Shown here piece by piece: positions 52,380 to 61,393 of a stretch of DNA of 64,000 nt. The DNA is from Peptococcaceae bacterium (lineage in GTDB: Bacteria > Bacillota > DSM-12270 > Thermacetogeniales > Thermacetogeniaceae). A program made the translations under genes and the position numbers. A model generated the notes under the pieces. The model saw only the letters and a program-made list of their open reading frames with translations. It ran no database searches and was not told the origin of the DNA. The stretch covers positions 1 through 64,000 of the forward strand of contig JAHFCR010000012.1 in NCBI GenBank assembly GCA_023249405.1, written 5' to 3'. Every line of letters starts with the position of its first letter. Within the stretch, counting starts at the first letter, position 1.

Positions 52380-52409
52380 CCCGGATTTGCAGGGCATGGG
52401 GGGCAAGGA

Positions 52410-52436
52410 AAACCGGGGGATTGCCTCCCCCGGTTT
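52410..52436. terminator. Bidirectional terminator-like hairpin
   Basis: AAACCGGGGGA and TCCCCCGGTTT make an 11-bp perfect stem with a 5-nt loop, between the convergent NuoG-like and SASP genes. T-tracts are short on both sides. Confidence 0.7.
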
Positions 52437-52457
52437 GGTGCGCCGGTTTAATGTGCG

Positions 52458-52640
52458 TTACCGGTTCTCTGTCTGGAGACCGCGTTCGGCTCTGTTAATG
52501 GCGAGGCTTACCAGCGAACCACACTGACGGGAGGGTACGTTTCCCCATCCATCTCGTTGCACCGTATCGAGCACTCCCATCTCCCTAGCCAGTTCATACT
52601 TGAGCGCTTCAGACATCAAGCCACCGTTTTTTCGCCCCAT
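52458..52640 (-). CDS. Alpha/beta-type small acid-soluble spore protein
   Basis: A 60-residue SASP. The start MGRKNGGLMSEALKYELARE, the GPR cleavage-like region REMGVLDTVQRDGWGNV and the second conserved block SRQCGSLVSLAINRAE follow the alpha/beta SASP pattern that binds and protects spore DNA. The variant with DGWGNVPSRxCG is typical of Moorella- and Desulfotomaculum-like clostridia. GGGAGG precedes the ATG at 5 nt. It should be under forespore (sigma-G) control. Confidence 0.88.
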   Translation of the reverse strand: MGRKNGGLMSEALKYELAREMGVLDTVQRDGWGNVPSRQCGSLVSLAINRAERGLQTENR

Positions 52641-52842
52641 AGGAACCTCCCTCTGCGCACCTGGATCTAGTTTGGGGTTGACGGCAAATTTTCATACAGG
52701 CAGATCATAGCATAGGGACAGTGCTCATGTTATGAATGTCAAGTCCTGCCAGGTTGGCAGATATGCAAGATCAGATCAGATCGGGGGAGCGTCTCAAGAT
52801 CTGTGCAGAGTCATCAAGGTCTGAGGCGAATAGCAGTTGTTT
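52641..52842. other. Gap before the EF-G-like gene
   Basis: Together with the leader to 52960 this makes a 320-bp intergenic region. The left part should hold the SASP promoter (reading left), and the right part holds a clear sigma-A promoter (see 52843-52871). No additional gene is visible. Confidence 0.5.
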
Positions 52843-52871
52843 TTGACTTCATTGGTAGTTTATAATATAAT
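52843..52871 (+). promoter_or_regulatory. Consensus-like sigma-A promoter of the EF-G-like gene
   Basis: TTGACT (52843-52848), exactly 17 bp of spacer, and a perfect TATAAT (52866-52871). It stands 90 bp upstream of the TTG start. Confidence 0.85.
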
Positions 52872-52960
52872 GATGCAGTATAATTCCAGCTTTTTGCAAT
52901 AAAACGTCCCGTATGGCGTGTTTTCGGCGTTATGGACAATCAGGAGGAGGGAAAGCTGCT

Positions 52961-55018
52961 TTGAAAGTCTATGAAACAGACCGTCTGCGCAACCTGGCCA
53001 TTATCGGACATGGGGGCGCGGGGAAGACGTCACTGGTAGAGGCGATGCTGTTCAACGCCGGCCATACCACCCGCCTGGGCCGGGTGGATGAGGGCAACGC
53101 CACTACCGACTATCTCCCGGAGGAGATCAAGAGAAAGATATCAGTCAGTACGGCTACAGCTCCTTGCGAATGGAAGGAGTACAAGATAAATATCCTGGAC
53201 ACTCCCGGATACGCTGATTTTTTCAGCGAGGTCAAGGGTGCTTTACGAGTGGTAGACACTGTGATGACGGTTGTTGAAGCCGTCGCCGGCGTAGAGGTGC
53301 AGACGGAGATCGGGTGGCAGGAAGCCAATCGGGTGCAGCTGCCAAAAATGATCTTTATCAATAAAATGGACCGGGAAAACGCCAACTTTGACCGGGTAGT
53401 GCAGCAGATCAAAGACGTCTTGAAGTGCAACGCCGTGCCCATTGAACTGCCGATCGGTTCCGAGGCGCAGTTCTCCGGTGTGGTCGATCTGTTGGCGATG
53501 AAGGCCTACAAATACAACTCCAAAGATGGATCATACCAGGAGCAGGAGATACCCGGGGATCTTGCCGATGCGGCTCAAGAGGCGCAACAGAGCCTGATGG
53601 AGGCGGCGGCTGAGGGCGACGACGAACTGCTGATGCGCTATCTGGACGGTGAAACCCTGACCGGCGAGGAGATCTTTACCGGATTAAAAAAAGGTTTTCA
53701 GTCCCAGAGTGTGGTTCCCGTGCTCTGCGGGTCCTCTCTGAACAATATCGCCATCAGGCACCTGCTGGACTTTATCACCAAGGTGGTACCATCGCCGGCC
53801 GATCTGGCCAAAGAAGGGGCTAGCCTGCAGCAGGAACCGCTAGCGGCGCTGGTGTACAAGACTACGGCAGACCCGTATGTGGGCAAGCTGAGCTTTTTCC
53901 GGGTCTTTGGGGGCATTCTGAAATCAGACAGCCCAATCTATGACGCCAACAAGGAAAGGGAAGAAAAGGTCGGGCAACTGTTCGTCATGCGCGGCAAGCA
54001 GCAGGACAACGTTACTGAAGTCAAGGCCGGGGATCTGGCTACAGTGGGTAAACTACAGGAGGCTGCTACCGGCGATACCTTGTGCCGCAAGGACAAGCCG
54101 GTCATCTTGCCCGGGATCGATTTTCCCGAGCCCACCCTTGCTTTTGCCATTGAACCAAAGAGCAAGGGGGATGAGGATAAGCTCGGCAGCGCCATGGCCA
54201 AACTGGTGGAGGCCGACCCGACGATCAGGCTCTCCAAGAACTCGGAGACCAAGGAGACGATTCTCACCGGCATGGGGGACACCCACCTGGAGATCGTGCT
54301 CGAGCGCCTACAACAGAAATTTGGCGTGGAGGTAACCTCCAAGAAACCGAAAATTCCTTATCGTGAAACCATCAGGACCGCGGTGCAGTCGGAAGGCAAG
54401 CACAAGAAACAGACCGGCGGCCGGGGCCAGTACGGCCACGTCTGGATGACCCTGGAACCACTTCCTGACGGTGAATTTGAATTTGCAGAGAAGGTCTTTG
54501 GCGGCGCCGTGCCCAGGCAGTACTACCCGGCAGTAGAGAAAGGCGTCCGGGAGGCCTTGAGCGAAGGAGTGCTGGCAGGCTATCCGGTTACCGGGATCAA
54601 GGTAACCCTGTATGACGGATCCTTCCATCCGGTGGACTCCTCAGAACTGGCCTTCAAGCTGGCGGCCATCCTGAGCTTCCGGAACGGCATGGAGAAGGCC
54701 AGCCCGGTCCTGCTGGAGCCGGTGATGAGCGTTGAGGTGACGGTTCCGGAGCAGTTTATGGGGGATATCATGGGAGACTTCAACAGCAAGCGCGGCCGGA
54801 TCCTGGGGATGGAATCCCGGGAGGGCGGCCTCCAGGTAATCCGAGCGACGGCGCCGCTGTCTGAACTGGCGGACTACGCCATCGTTCTGAAATCGATCAC
54901 CCAGGGGCGAGGCTATTTTAAGATGAATTTTGCCCAGTATGATGAGGTACCCACCAGGCTGGCCGAGGAGATCATTGAAAAGCGCAAGGCAGAATTGGAA
55001 AAGGAAAGAGAAAAATAG
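52961..55018 (+). CDS. Elongation factor G-like translational GTPase (EF-G2 type)
   Basis: A 685-residue GTPase of the EF-G-like (FusA2) group. The G motifs are GHGGAGKTSLVEAML (G1), DTPGYADF (G3) and INKMDREN (G4). The P-loop GHGGAGKT replaces the AHIDAGKT of canonical EF-G. Domains II to V follow in normal order (PEPTLAFAIEPKSKGDEDKL, GGRGQYGHVWMTLEP). It is not next to rpsL, rpsG or tuf, another sign that it is the paralogue. The TTG at 52961 has AGGAGG at 9 nt; the ATG-less upstream extension is rejected. Confidence 0.92.
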   Translation: MKVYETDRLRNLAIIGHGGAGKTSLVEAMLFNAGHTTRLGRVDEGNATTDYLPEEIKRKISVSTATAPCEWKEYKINILDTPGYADFFSEVKGALRVVDTVMTVVEAVAGVEVQTEIGWQEANRVQLPKMIFINKMDRENANFDRVVQQIKDVLKCNAVPIELPIGSEAQFSGVVDLLAMKAYKYNSKDGSYQEQEIPGDLADAAQEAQQSLMEAAAEGDDELLMRYLDGETLTGEEIFTGLKKGFQSQSVVPVLCGSSLNNIAIRHLLDFITKVVPSPADLAKEGASLQQEPLAALVYKTTADPYVGKLSFFRVFGGILKSDSPIYDANKEREEKVGQLFVMRGKQQDNVTEVKAGDLATVGKLQEAATGDTLCRKDKPVILPGIDFPEPTLAFAIEPKSKGDEDKLGSAMAKLVEADPTIRLSKNSETKETILTGMGDTHLEIVLERLQQKFGVEVTSKKPKIPYRETIRTAVQSEGKHKKQTGGRGQYGHVWMTLEPLPDGEFEFAEKVFGGAVPRQYYPAVEKGVREALSEGVLAGYPVTGIKVTLYDGSFHPVDSSELAFKLAAILSFRNGMEKASPVLLEPVMSVEVTVPEQFMGDIMGDFNSKRGRILGMESREGGLQVIRATAPLSELADYAIVLKSITQGRGYFKMNFAQYDEVPTRLAEEIIEKRKAELEKEREK

Positions 55019-55063
55019 ACAGGCCTCCTTTTTAAGAAGACAGCAGCCGTAGCGGATCAAGGG

Positions 55064-55378
55064 CTACGGCTTTTTGCCGCTCTTGTTCAGGCGCGGCAGA
55101 AACCGTCCACAGGCCTGGGCATCCGGGTTGAACCCGGTTAAAATATCTTGCAGGCCGCTCCTGCCGACCTGATGCAGCAGTTCCCGCAGCGGGATCCGCT
55201 CCGGCACCCGCCGCTGCAGTCCGCCAAAACTGGCGATGCCGGCAACACATCCGGAGCGAGTCTCCTCCTGTCCCACGATCACCGCCAGAAACCGGCACTC
55301 CCGGCACCGGTGCACCGCTTTCTCCCGCATCTCCGGCAGCACGATCCGGTGGCCATCCCAGAGCTTGTTACCGCGCAT
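55064..55378 (-). CDS. Small protein downstream of dinB (YolD-like position)
   Basis: A 104-residue protein starting KLWDGHRIVLPEMREKAVHR with CRECRFLAVIVGQEETRSGC. Small YolD-like partners usually accompany Y-family polymerases in Bacillota, and the N-terminal GHRIVLPEMRE resembles them, but the Cys motif is different. Its ATG overlaps the dinB stop by 11 nt, so both proteins are made together. The function is unproven. Confidence 0.65.
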   Translation of the reverse strand: MRGNKLWDGHRIVLPEMREKAVHRCRECRFLAVIVGQEETRSGCVAGIASFGGLQRRVPERIPLRELLHQVGRSGLQDILTGFNPDAQACGRFLPRLNKSGKKP

Positions 55379-56552
55379 GATCCCACCCCCCTTCGATCAG
55401 GGAAGACGCCCGGAAAACGGTTTTTCTGCCAAACCGGTTGCGCACCAGGTCACATGCCTGTTCTATGCTTCTCGATTTCTCCCTGTCTCCGAATAGGGCC
55501 GGCTGTTCGATCCGGTGGGGGACGAGATTGGCCAGGGTCACTCCCGCCATCCGTACCGGCCAGTTGGGGAACCAATGCTCTGCCATGAGGCTCAGAGCGG
55601 CCCTGGCGATCTCTGAGCCCAGATCGGTGTATTCCGGCAGGGTCTGCATCCGGGACAGCCAGAAGAAAGCCGGGTCCTTCAAACATAGAACGGCAGTCTT
55701 GCCCATGTAGCCCTCACTGCGGACGCGATAGGCCACCAGGTCGGCCAGTTCTAAAATTACTGCCCTGAGGCTGTCTCCCTTGCAGTCATGGGGCAGAGTG
55801 ATCTGGTGGCCCATGCTCTTGACCCGGCCCAGGCCCCCCGGCTCAACCGGACTGGAGTCAATACCGTTGGCGCTGAGCCACAGGATCTCCCCATTCACTC
55901 CGAACTTGCGCTTCAGAATCTCCGCCGGAAACCGGGCCAGGTCTCCGATAGTGAAAATATTCAGCCTGCGCAGGTGCCGTTCATACCGGGGGCCGATCCC
56001 GAACAGTTCCCGGGCCGGCAGCGGCCAGAGGACGGAGGGGAGATCCTGGCGCCGGATCACCGTCAACCCGTCGGGTTTTTGCAGATCAGCGCCCATCTTG
56101 GCCAACAGCTTGTTGGGCGCCACCCCCACACTGCAGGTCAGGCCGACCTCCCGGCGAATGCGCTGCTTCAACTGCCGGGCGATGGCCACCGGGGAACCGA
56201 AGAGCTTCTGGCTGCCGGTGACGTCCAGGAAGGCCTCGTCGATGGAGAAGGGCTCCACCAGCGGTGTGAAATCCCGCATGATGCTCAAAAACCGGCTGGA
56301 GAAGCTGACGTAGAGGTGGTACTGGGATTTGATGAAAAAGCCGCGGGGGCAGAGCTGCCGGGCATCTCTCAGGATCATACCGGTCTTGACACCCACTCTT
56401 TTAGCCTCGTAGCTTGCAGATAGAACGATCCCGCGCCGCTGCTCCGGGTCCCCGATCACCACCACGGGTTTTCCCCGCAGATGCGGGTCTGTCGCCTGGT
56501 GCACGCTTGCAAAAAAGGAGTTCATATCGGCCAGCAGAATCACCCGCTCCAT
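55368..56552 (-). CDS. dinB: DNA polymerase IV (Y family)
   Basis: A 394-residue Y-family translesion polymerase. Metal-binding motifs are ILLADMNSFFASVHQ and FSIDEAFLDVTGSQKLFG. The thumb and little-finger segments follow, with GVAPNKLLAKMGADLQKPDG and FGIGPRYERHLRRLNIFTIG (helix-hairpin-helix). The ATG at 56552 follows a GGTGG element. Two LexA-like boxes lie directly upstream, so it is probably part of the SOS response. Confidence 0.94.
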   Translation of the reverse strand: MERVILLADMNSFFASVHQATDPHLRGKPVVVIGDPEQRRGIVLSASYEAKRVGVKTGMILRDARQLCPRGFFIKSQYHLYVSFSSRFLSIMRDFTPLVEPFSIDEAFLDVTGSQKLFGSPVAIARQLKQRIRREVGLTCSVGVAPNKLLAKMGADLQKPDGLTVIRRQDLPSVLWPLPARELFGIGPRYERHLRRLNIFTIGDLARFPAEILKRKFGVNGEILWLSANGIDSSPVEPGGLGRVKSMGHQITLPHDCKGDSLRAVILELADLVAYRVRSEGYMGKTAVLCLKDPAFFWLSRMQTLPEYTDLGSEIARAALSLMAEHWFPNWPVRMAGVTLANLVPHRIEQPALFGDREKSRSIEQACDLVRNRFGRKTVFRASSLIEGGWDHAR

Positions 56553-56564
56553 GCTTGCCACCAC

Positions 56565-56605
56565 CAAACAAACGTTTGGTACAGTATATTACAAACATAT
56601 GCTCT
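56565..56605 (-). promoter_or_regulatory. Two LexA (DinR)-like operators upstream of dinB
   Basis: Box 1 at 56565-56578 reads CAAACAAACGTTTG and box 2 at 56592-56605 reads CAAACATATGCTCT. Both resemble the Bacillota consensus CGAACRNRYGTTYC (box 2 nearly matches CGAACATATGTTCG). They are 27 bp apart, start to start, just before the dinB ATG. Confidence 0.6.
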
Positions 56606-56787
56606 TGGCAAGCTGTTGGATGCTTGAAGGACGGCAACAATGCATATTTCTGGTATCTTGATCTTGCCAAGGCCGTATGCCACGGGTTTTCTTTTCTAAT
56701 GCCGGTAACCAATCTGGTTAAATTATCATATTTATGTAGTAACCTTCTGAGGTGAACTCTATCATTTTAACGATGGGAGGAATTAGA

Positions 56788-56892
56788 ATGGGCGCTGGCG
56801 CTGGAGTGGGGACTGGAATCGGGCCATGGTTCCCCATGTTTGCTTTCACCCTCTTCTTGATCCTGATTCTGCTGATCCTCGGACTCAATTAG
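56788..56892 (+). CDS. Tiny Gly-rich hydrophobic protein (YjcZ-like sporulation type)
   Basis: A 34-residue protein with a Gly-rich start (MGAGAGVGTGIGPWFPMF) and one hydrophobic helix (AFTLFLILILLILGLN). This is the design of the YjcZ family of sporulation peptides. GGGAGG lies 7 nt before the ATG, and a strong terminator follows the TAG. Confidence 0.7.
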   Translation: MGAGAGVGTGIGPWFPMFAFTLFLILILLILGLN

Positions 56893-56905
56893 CCAAATAG
56901 TCAAT

Positions 56906-56938
56906 AATTAAGCCCCGGTTCCAGACCGGGGCTTAATT
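56906..56938. terminator. Strong bidirectional terminator hairpin
   Basis: AATTAAGCCCCGGT and ACCGGGGCTTAATT form a 14-bp perfect stem with a 5-nt loop. It lies 13 nt after the YjcZ-like stop and about 100 nt beyond the 3' end of the opu operon. Confidence 0.85.
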
Positions 56939-57041
56939 ATGGCATGTCTTGCTCAGTGCGGGCCGCTCCATTATGCTCTACAGGCGGGGTTAACCAGCAG
57001 CAATGCCGCTATTCCAGGCTTGGCGCAGCGCCTTGACTGGC

Positions 57042-57674
57042 TCATCTTATCCCTTTTACCAGGTTGTACGCTTTCTTTTCAAAAAAACCTAGCAAGAAGT
57101 TTGCCGAGATCGCCAGCAGTGAGGCCAGCAAGGTGCCCCAGAGGATCTTGGCGTTATTCTGTGTTCTCAGACCGTCGAAGAGCAGGGCGCCAAGCCCTCC
57201 CGCGTTGATGGTGGCCGCGATGGTGGCAATTCCAATAGTAGACACCACCGCTATTTTCACACCCGCAAGAATGATCGGGCTGGCTAGCGGCAGGCGTATT
57301 CTAAAAAATAATTGCAGGTCGGACATGCCCATGCCCTGTGCGGACTCGATCACAGATGGATCCGCCGAGCGAAAACCGGCCAGGATATTTCTTACCAGAA
57401 TAAACTGATTGTAGAGCACCAGGACAAATATCGCCGTATTGGTCCCCAGTCCGAGCAGGGGAATCAGCAGCGCAAAAAGCGCCAGGCTGGGGATTGCGTA
57501 GATCACCCCGAAAAGGCCCACCGTGATCTGCGACAGCACCCGCGATCGCATGATGATCATGGAGATCGCTATTGCCAACAGACAAGAGATCACCAAGGTG
57601 ATGGCGGTGATCTGCAGATGCTGCAACAGGGGTTCGTAAATTTCTTGGGGATATCTTAAAAGAAACTTGATCAC
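57042..57674 (-). CDS. Osmoprotectant ABC transporter permease (OpuBB/OpuBD-like) 2
   Basis: A 210-residue permease of the glycine betaine/choline/carnitine family with five to six membrane helices. The EAA loop is in SAQGMGMSDLQLFFRIRLPLA. It is the last gene of the four-gene operon. The GTG start overlaps the stop of the ATPase gene (GTGA), with GGAGGG upstream. Confidence 0.92.
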   Translation of the reverse strand: MIKFLLRYPQEIYEPLLQHLQITAITLVISCLLAIAISMIIMRSRVLSQITVGLFGVIYAIPSLALFALLIPLLGLGTNTAIFVLVLYNQFILVRNILAGFRSADPSVIESAQGMGMSDLQLFFRIRLPLASPIILAGVKIAVVSTIGIATIAATINAGGLGALLFDGLRTQNNAKILWGTLLASLLAISANFLLGFFEKKAYNLVKGIR

Positions 57675-58447
57675 GATCTGCTCCCTCCAGGACTACATAA
57701 CAGTTGCTCATCCTGCGCCGGCGATACCAACTGTCTTACAAATTCATTAACCGGGTTGGAGCGTATCTCTGAAGGAGTGGCAAATTGCTGGACCTTTCCT
57801 TTGTCCATGATCAACACCCTGCTGGCGAGTTGAAAGGCTTCGTGGATATCATGGGTGACAAAGAGAAAGGTCTTCCCGAATCTCCGGTGTATTTTCAACA
57901 GTTCACCCTGCAGGTTGCGCCTGGTGATCGCATCGATGGCCCCAAAAGGCTCATCGAGCAGCATCAGGGCGGGATCGGCTGCAATTGCCCGGGCCAGGCC
58001 CACCCTCTGCTGCTGACCGCCCGAGAGCTGCTGCGGGTAGCGCTTGCTAAATTCCGCAGGGGGTAATGCCACAAGCTCCAACATCTCTTGCACCCGATCC
58101 GCTATTCTCTGCCGGTCCCAGCCAAGTATTTTAGGAACGGTGGCGATGTTTTCGGCGATGGTCATATGCGGAAACAGTCCTACCTGCTGGATCACATAGC
58201 CTATCTTGCGCCGTAAGTCTATCGGGTTCATATCCTTGATCGGGTGGCCGTAAAACAGGATCTCGCCGCTGTCTGGCTCATAGAGGCGATTGACCATTTT
58301 GAGAAGCGTCGTTTTACCGCAACCGGATGTGCCGAGAATGGTGACTATCTCCCCGTCGCAGATATCGATGGAGACATCGGAAACGGCATCGTATCCGGTT
58401 TTAGCAAAACGCTTTCTTACCGACTTGAATTCCAGCGCCAGGTTCAT
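57671..58447 (-). CDS. Osmoprotectant ABC transporter ATP-binding protein (OpuBA-like)
   Basis: A 258-residue ATPase with Walker A LGTSGCGKTTLLKMVNRLYE, Q-loop VIQQVGLFPHM, the ABC signature LSGGQQQRVGLARAIA and Walker B LMLLDEPFGAID, then the switch His in VTHDIHEAF. It has no C-terminal CBS pair, which occurs in OpuCA or OpuAA, so its response to salt may be set elsewhere. Confidence 0.93.
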   Translation of the reverse strand: MNLALEFKSVRKRFAKTGYDAVSDVSIDICDGEIVTILGTSGCGKTTLLKMVNRLYEPDSGEILFYGHPIKDMNPIDLRRKIGYVIQQVGLFPHMTIAENIATVPKILGWDRQRIADRVQEMLELVALPPAEFSKRYPQQLSGGQQQRVGLARAIAADPALMLLDEPFGAIDAITRRNLQGELLKIHRRFGKTFLFVTHDIHEAFQLASRVLIMDKGKVQQFATPSEIRSNPVNEFVRQLVSPAQDEQLLCSPGGSRS

Positions 58448-58452
58448 TCAGC

Positions 58453-59388
58453 TCAACTCTTGACCTTCTGCTTGATGGAGTCGTAGTATTCTTTGGCGAC
58501 ATCTTTAAATTCGCGTTTGTTAACGTCTACTTCGGCATTAAGGCGGGTGATGGTCGCCGTATCGATGGTGGCGGAGACCTTGTTCAAAATATCAGCTATC
58601 CTGGGGTTCTTGTCCAGGACATCCTGACGGATGATCGGCGCCAGGTTGTAGGGCGGCCAGACATGCTTGTCATCCACCAGCACAGTGAACTTGGGATCGA
58701 CCAGCGGGCCCTCGGTGGTGTAAGCCACCGCCAGATCGGCCTTGTCGCTGGAAAGAATATTGTATTTGAGTCCGTTATCGTAGATGGCCTTCGATTTGAA
58801 ATTGAAGGGTCCGTAGGCTTTTACCAGCGCCGGCAGTCCGTCGTCACGCTGGTCAAATTCGCCCTGGGAGGCAAAACGTATCTGGCCGGCATTCTTTTGC
58901 AGATCGGAGATCGTTTTGATGCCCAGTTTGTTGGCTATGGCAGTATTGATCACCAACCCCTGAGAGTCATTCGCCGGAGAATAATTTAGCCAGGCGATAT
59001 TGAACTGTTTCTGATATTCCGACTTGACAATCTGATAGACCTGGTCCGGATCTGTTACCAGCGAGTGCTTTAATATGGTGAGCAGGCCGGTTCCCGTATA
59101 TTCCGGATAGAGGTCTATCTGACTGCTGGTGATCGCCGTATGCACGACTGAGCTGCCGAGATTGAGTTTCCGGTCGACTGTGAAGCCGTTGTCCTCCAGC
59201 GCCAGCGCATAAATTTCTGCCACCACAAGATTCTCGGTGAAGTCTTTGGAACCGATCTTGATCGGCTGGGCGGCTGCGTTTTGATTACCCTGAGTACCCG
59301 CAGAACCCTTAGGGCTGCAGCCGGAAAGCGCCAGCAGGAATGACAGAATCAGTGACACCGCCAACAATGATGTTATCGTTTTCTTCAT
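58453..59388 (-). CDS. Osmoprotectant ABC transporter substrate-binding lipoprotein (OpuBC/OpuCC-like)
   Basis: A 311-residue periplasm-facing lipoprotein. The signal peptide ends in a lipobox LALSGC (Cys24) after a hydrophobic core. The mature protein shows KIGSKDFTENLVVAEIYALA, DLYPEYTGTGLL, and FASQGEFDQRDDGLPALVKA, typical of the OpuAC-type family that binds quaternary amines. It is encoded between the two permeases and the ATPase genes. Confidence 0.93.
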   Translation of the reverse strand: MKKTITSLLAVSLILSFLLALSGCSPKGSAGTQGNQNAAAQPIKIGSKDFTENLVVAEIYALALEDNGFTVDRKLNLGSSVVHTAITSSQIDLYPEYTGTGLLTILKHSLVTDPDQVYQIVKSEYQKQFNIAWLNYSPANDSQGLVINTAIANKLGIKTISDLQKNAGQIRFASQGEFDQRDDGLPALVKAYGPFNFKSKAIYDNGLKYNILSSDKADLAVAYTTEGPLVDPKFTVLVDDKHVWPPYNLAPIIRQDVLDKNPRIADILNKVSATIDTATITRLNAEVDVNKREFKDVAKEYYDSIKQKVKS

Positions 59389-59416
59389 AAATCAAACCCC
59401 TCCCCATAATTTATTT

Positions 59417-60055
59417 TTAAGAGCGCTGATACCTGGTAACGGAGAATTCCAGCGATGAGAGCACCAGGTCGGTAAGCAGCGACAGGGCTGCCACTGAAAT
59501 CCCGCCAAGAACGAGCAGATCCATCCTGTATAGCCCGAGTCCGGTAAAGATAATGTCTCCGAGGCCTCCAGCGCCGATATATGAAGCCAGTGTAGCGCTT
59601 GCTATTACCTCAACGGCTGCTGTCCTGATGCCCGTTATGATCAGCGGCATGGCCAGCGGCAACTTTATCTTCAGAAAGATCAGGCAGCTATCCATCCCCA
59701 TGCCGACGGCAGTTTCTATCACTGAATCCGGGACCCCTCTCAGGCCAAGAGCCGTATTGATCATCACGGGAGGAATGGCCAGCACTGTCAGGGCAATGGT
59801 TGCAGGAACCACACCGACCCCAAAAACCGGGATGCACACTACTAGTATTGCCAAGCTGGGAACCACGCGCAGCAGGCCGAAAAATCCGGAAAATGTGTTG
59901 TAAAGCCGGCTGGAATTTGCAGAGTATATGCCGAGAGAAACCCCGATCAAGATGGCAAAACCGACGGATAATCCACTTATTCTGAGGTGCTGCAACACCA
60001 GCACCATATAATTGCTGGCATTTTGATGCAGGTAAAGGAGTATAGTCTCATACAT
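59417..60055 (-). CDS. Osmoprotectant ABC transporter permease (OpuBB/OpuBD-like) 1
   Basis: A 212-residue permease and the first gene of the operon. Helices and the EAA loop are visible in TAVGMGMDSCLIFLKIKLPLA and VIASATLASYIGAGGLGDII. It pairs with the second permease at 57042. A 16-bp direct repeat upstream (60126-60170) may be a regulator site. Confidence 0.92.
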   Translation of the reverse strand: MYETILLYLHQNASNYMVLVLQHLRISGLSVGFAILIGVSLGIYSANSSRLYNTFSGFFGLLRVVPSLAILVVCIPVFGVGVVPATIALTVLAIPPVMINTALGLRGVPDSVIETAVGMGMDSCLIFLKIKLPLAMPLIITGIRTAAVEVIASATLASYIGAGGLGDIIFTGLGLYRMDLLVLGGISVAALSLLTDLVLSSLEFSVTRYQRS

Positions 60056-60125
60056 CGTCTCACCACATTTAAAGATTTCAGCCTAGGCCTAGGCAATAGG
60101 AAGTACTTGATGATTAGCCATGTTG

Positions 60126-60170
60126 ATTTACGTTTTGTAATACTCCACGCTTAAATTTACGTATTGCAAT
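60126..60170. promoter_or_regulatory. Direct repeat upstream of the osmoprotectant operon
   Basis: ATTTACGTTTTGTAAT (60126-60141) and ATTTACGTATTGCAAT (60155-60170) differ at two positions and are 29 bp apart, close to three helical turns. They lie between the opu operon start and the EamA gene end. A dimeric repressor or activator site is likely, but the protein is unknown. Confidence 0.55.
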
Positions 60171-60227
60171 AAGCACCCCCCCTTTTTATTTAAATCTTAG
60201 TAATTATATAATAATTATATACATACG

Positions 60228-61118
60228 CTAAATGCTGTCAATATATTCTTTTGAGCCGCTGTTTTTCAGCGCCGCGATGATACCGTGCAGGGAAATGGAT
60301 AGGAGTACGACTGTTCCTCCGATAAATGCCCATCTGCTTGGGAATTCTCCGATGAAAAGCAGGACCCAGATGGGATTGAGGATCGGTTCGATAGCGGAAA
60401 CGAGGATGGCCTCAAGGGCAGAGATGTTTTTGATGGCAATGGAATAAAGGATGAATGGTATACCCAACTGAAATACTCCCAGCACTATCAAAACCAGCAA
60501 GCTAGAGGGGGATGGCCTGGATAAAGTCATGAACGGCAAGCCAATAACGGCTGTAAGTATATTTCCCCAGAATACGATTTCGAGCGGACAGCCTCCTTTA
60601 AGCTTACGCATGGCTATAATCTCGAAGGCGTAACTTATGCCGCCAATGATGGCAAGTATATTTCCGAGCATATTGCCTTTCGAGATGTCATCAAGAAAAA
60701 ATAGCGCCATGCCGCCCAAGACGGCAACTACTATAATCCAGTCTAGCACCCCAGTTTTTTCCTTGAGAATCCAGGCCCCGAAAATTGCTATATATATCGG
60801 GGCTGTGTACTGTAGAATTATTGCGTTCGCAGCAGTGGTAAGCTTTGTGCTGGCCACAAAAATGATGACGGTCGCAGTATACATGATAATGCCGTAAACA
60901 AGCGGAGGAGAAGGTTTCATTCTGGTCTTTCCGATAAAAGGCCAGATAGCGACTGCGGCAATCGCGCTCCGGGCACCCGCAATAGCGATCGGATTCCATA
61001 CAATCATTTTGATCAAAAAACCGGATGAACTCCAAAAAACGGCGGTTATTACCAGCAACAAAAATGCCTGGCTCCCGGAAATGACCCTCTTGCCTGAGAT
61101 TAAACTTCTTATATTCAT
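60228..61118 (-). CDS. EamA/DMT-family transporter
   Basis: A 296-residue protein with ten hydrophobic helices arranged as two EamA repeats. Segments seen are FLLLVITAVFWSSSGFLIKM, IAGARSAIAAVAIWPFIGKT, IILQYTAPIYIAIFGAWILK and, in the second half, GVFQLGIPFILYSIAIKNIS and EPILNPIWVLLFIGEFPS. DMT proteins export amino acids or other metabolites; no substrate can be assigned. Confidence 0.92.
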   Translation of the reverse strand: MNIRSLISGKRVISGSQAFLLLVITAVFWSSSGFLIKMIVWNPIAIAGARSAIAAVAIWPFIGKTRMKPSPPLVYGIIMYTATVIIFVASTKLTTAANAIILQYTAPIYIAIFGAWILKEKTGVLDWIIVVAVLGGMALFFLDDISKGNMLGNILAIIGGISYAFEIIAMRKLKGGCPLEIVFWGNILTAVIGLPFMTLSRPSPSSLLVLIVLGVFQLGIPFILYSIAIKNISALEAILVSAIEPILNPIWVLLFIGEFPSRWAFIGGTVVLLSISLHGIIAALKNSGSKEYIDSI

Positions 61119-61248
61119 TAATAAGCTAATCCATTCTTTAACATCATGCTTGCGCTTCTATTTATATCTACGCGCAAACATTAATAACCATTATAGCAGG
61201 ATAGAAGCCTACGCATCTAGTGCCAGATCTGCTTGATCAATGCGGTCA

Positions 61249-61279
61249 TCGCAGGCCCGCCGGGCCTGCGAGTCTTTTT
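61249..61279 (+). terminator. Orphan intrinsic terminator 1
   Basis: TCGCAGGCCCG and CGGGCCTGCGA pair around a minimal centre (61249-61271) and are followed by GTCTTTTT. The nearest gene upstream on this strand is more than 4 kb away, so an unannotated short transcript may end here. Confidence 0.7.
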
Positions 61280-61360
61280 ACGTAATCTTAACCTTGTTTT
61301 AAGCTTGGTTTAAGGTTACGGTGTTATATTCATTGAAACCCCCTCTATATTTTTTTTAAT

Positions 61361-61393
61361 CCCCGGGCTTCGGTCTGGGGTTTTACTTTTTTT
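61361..61393 (+). terminator. Orphan intrinsic terminator 2
   Basis: CCCCGGGC-TTCG-GTCTGGGG makes an 8-bp stem (two G-U pairs) on a TTCG tetraloop, followed by TTTTACTTTTTTT. It lies 90 bp after the first orphan terminator. Confidence 0.8.
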
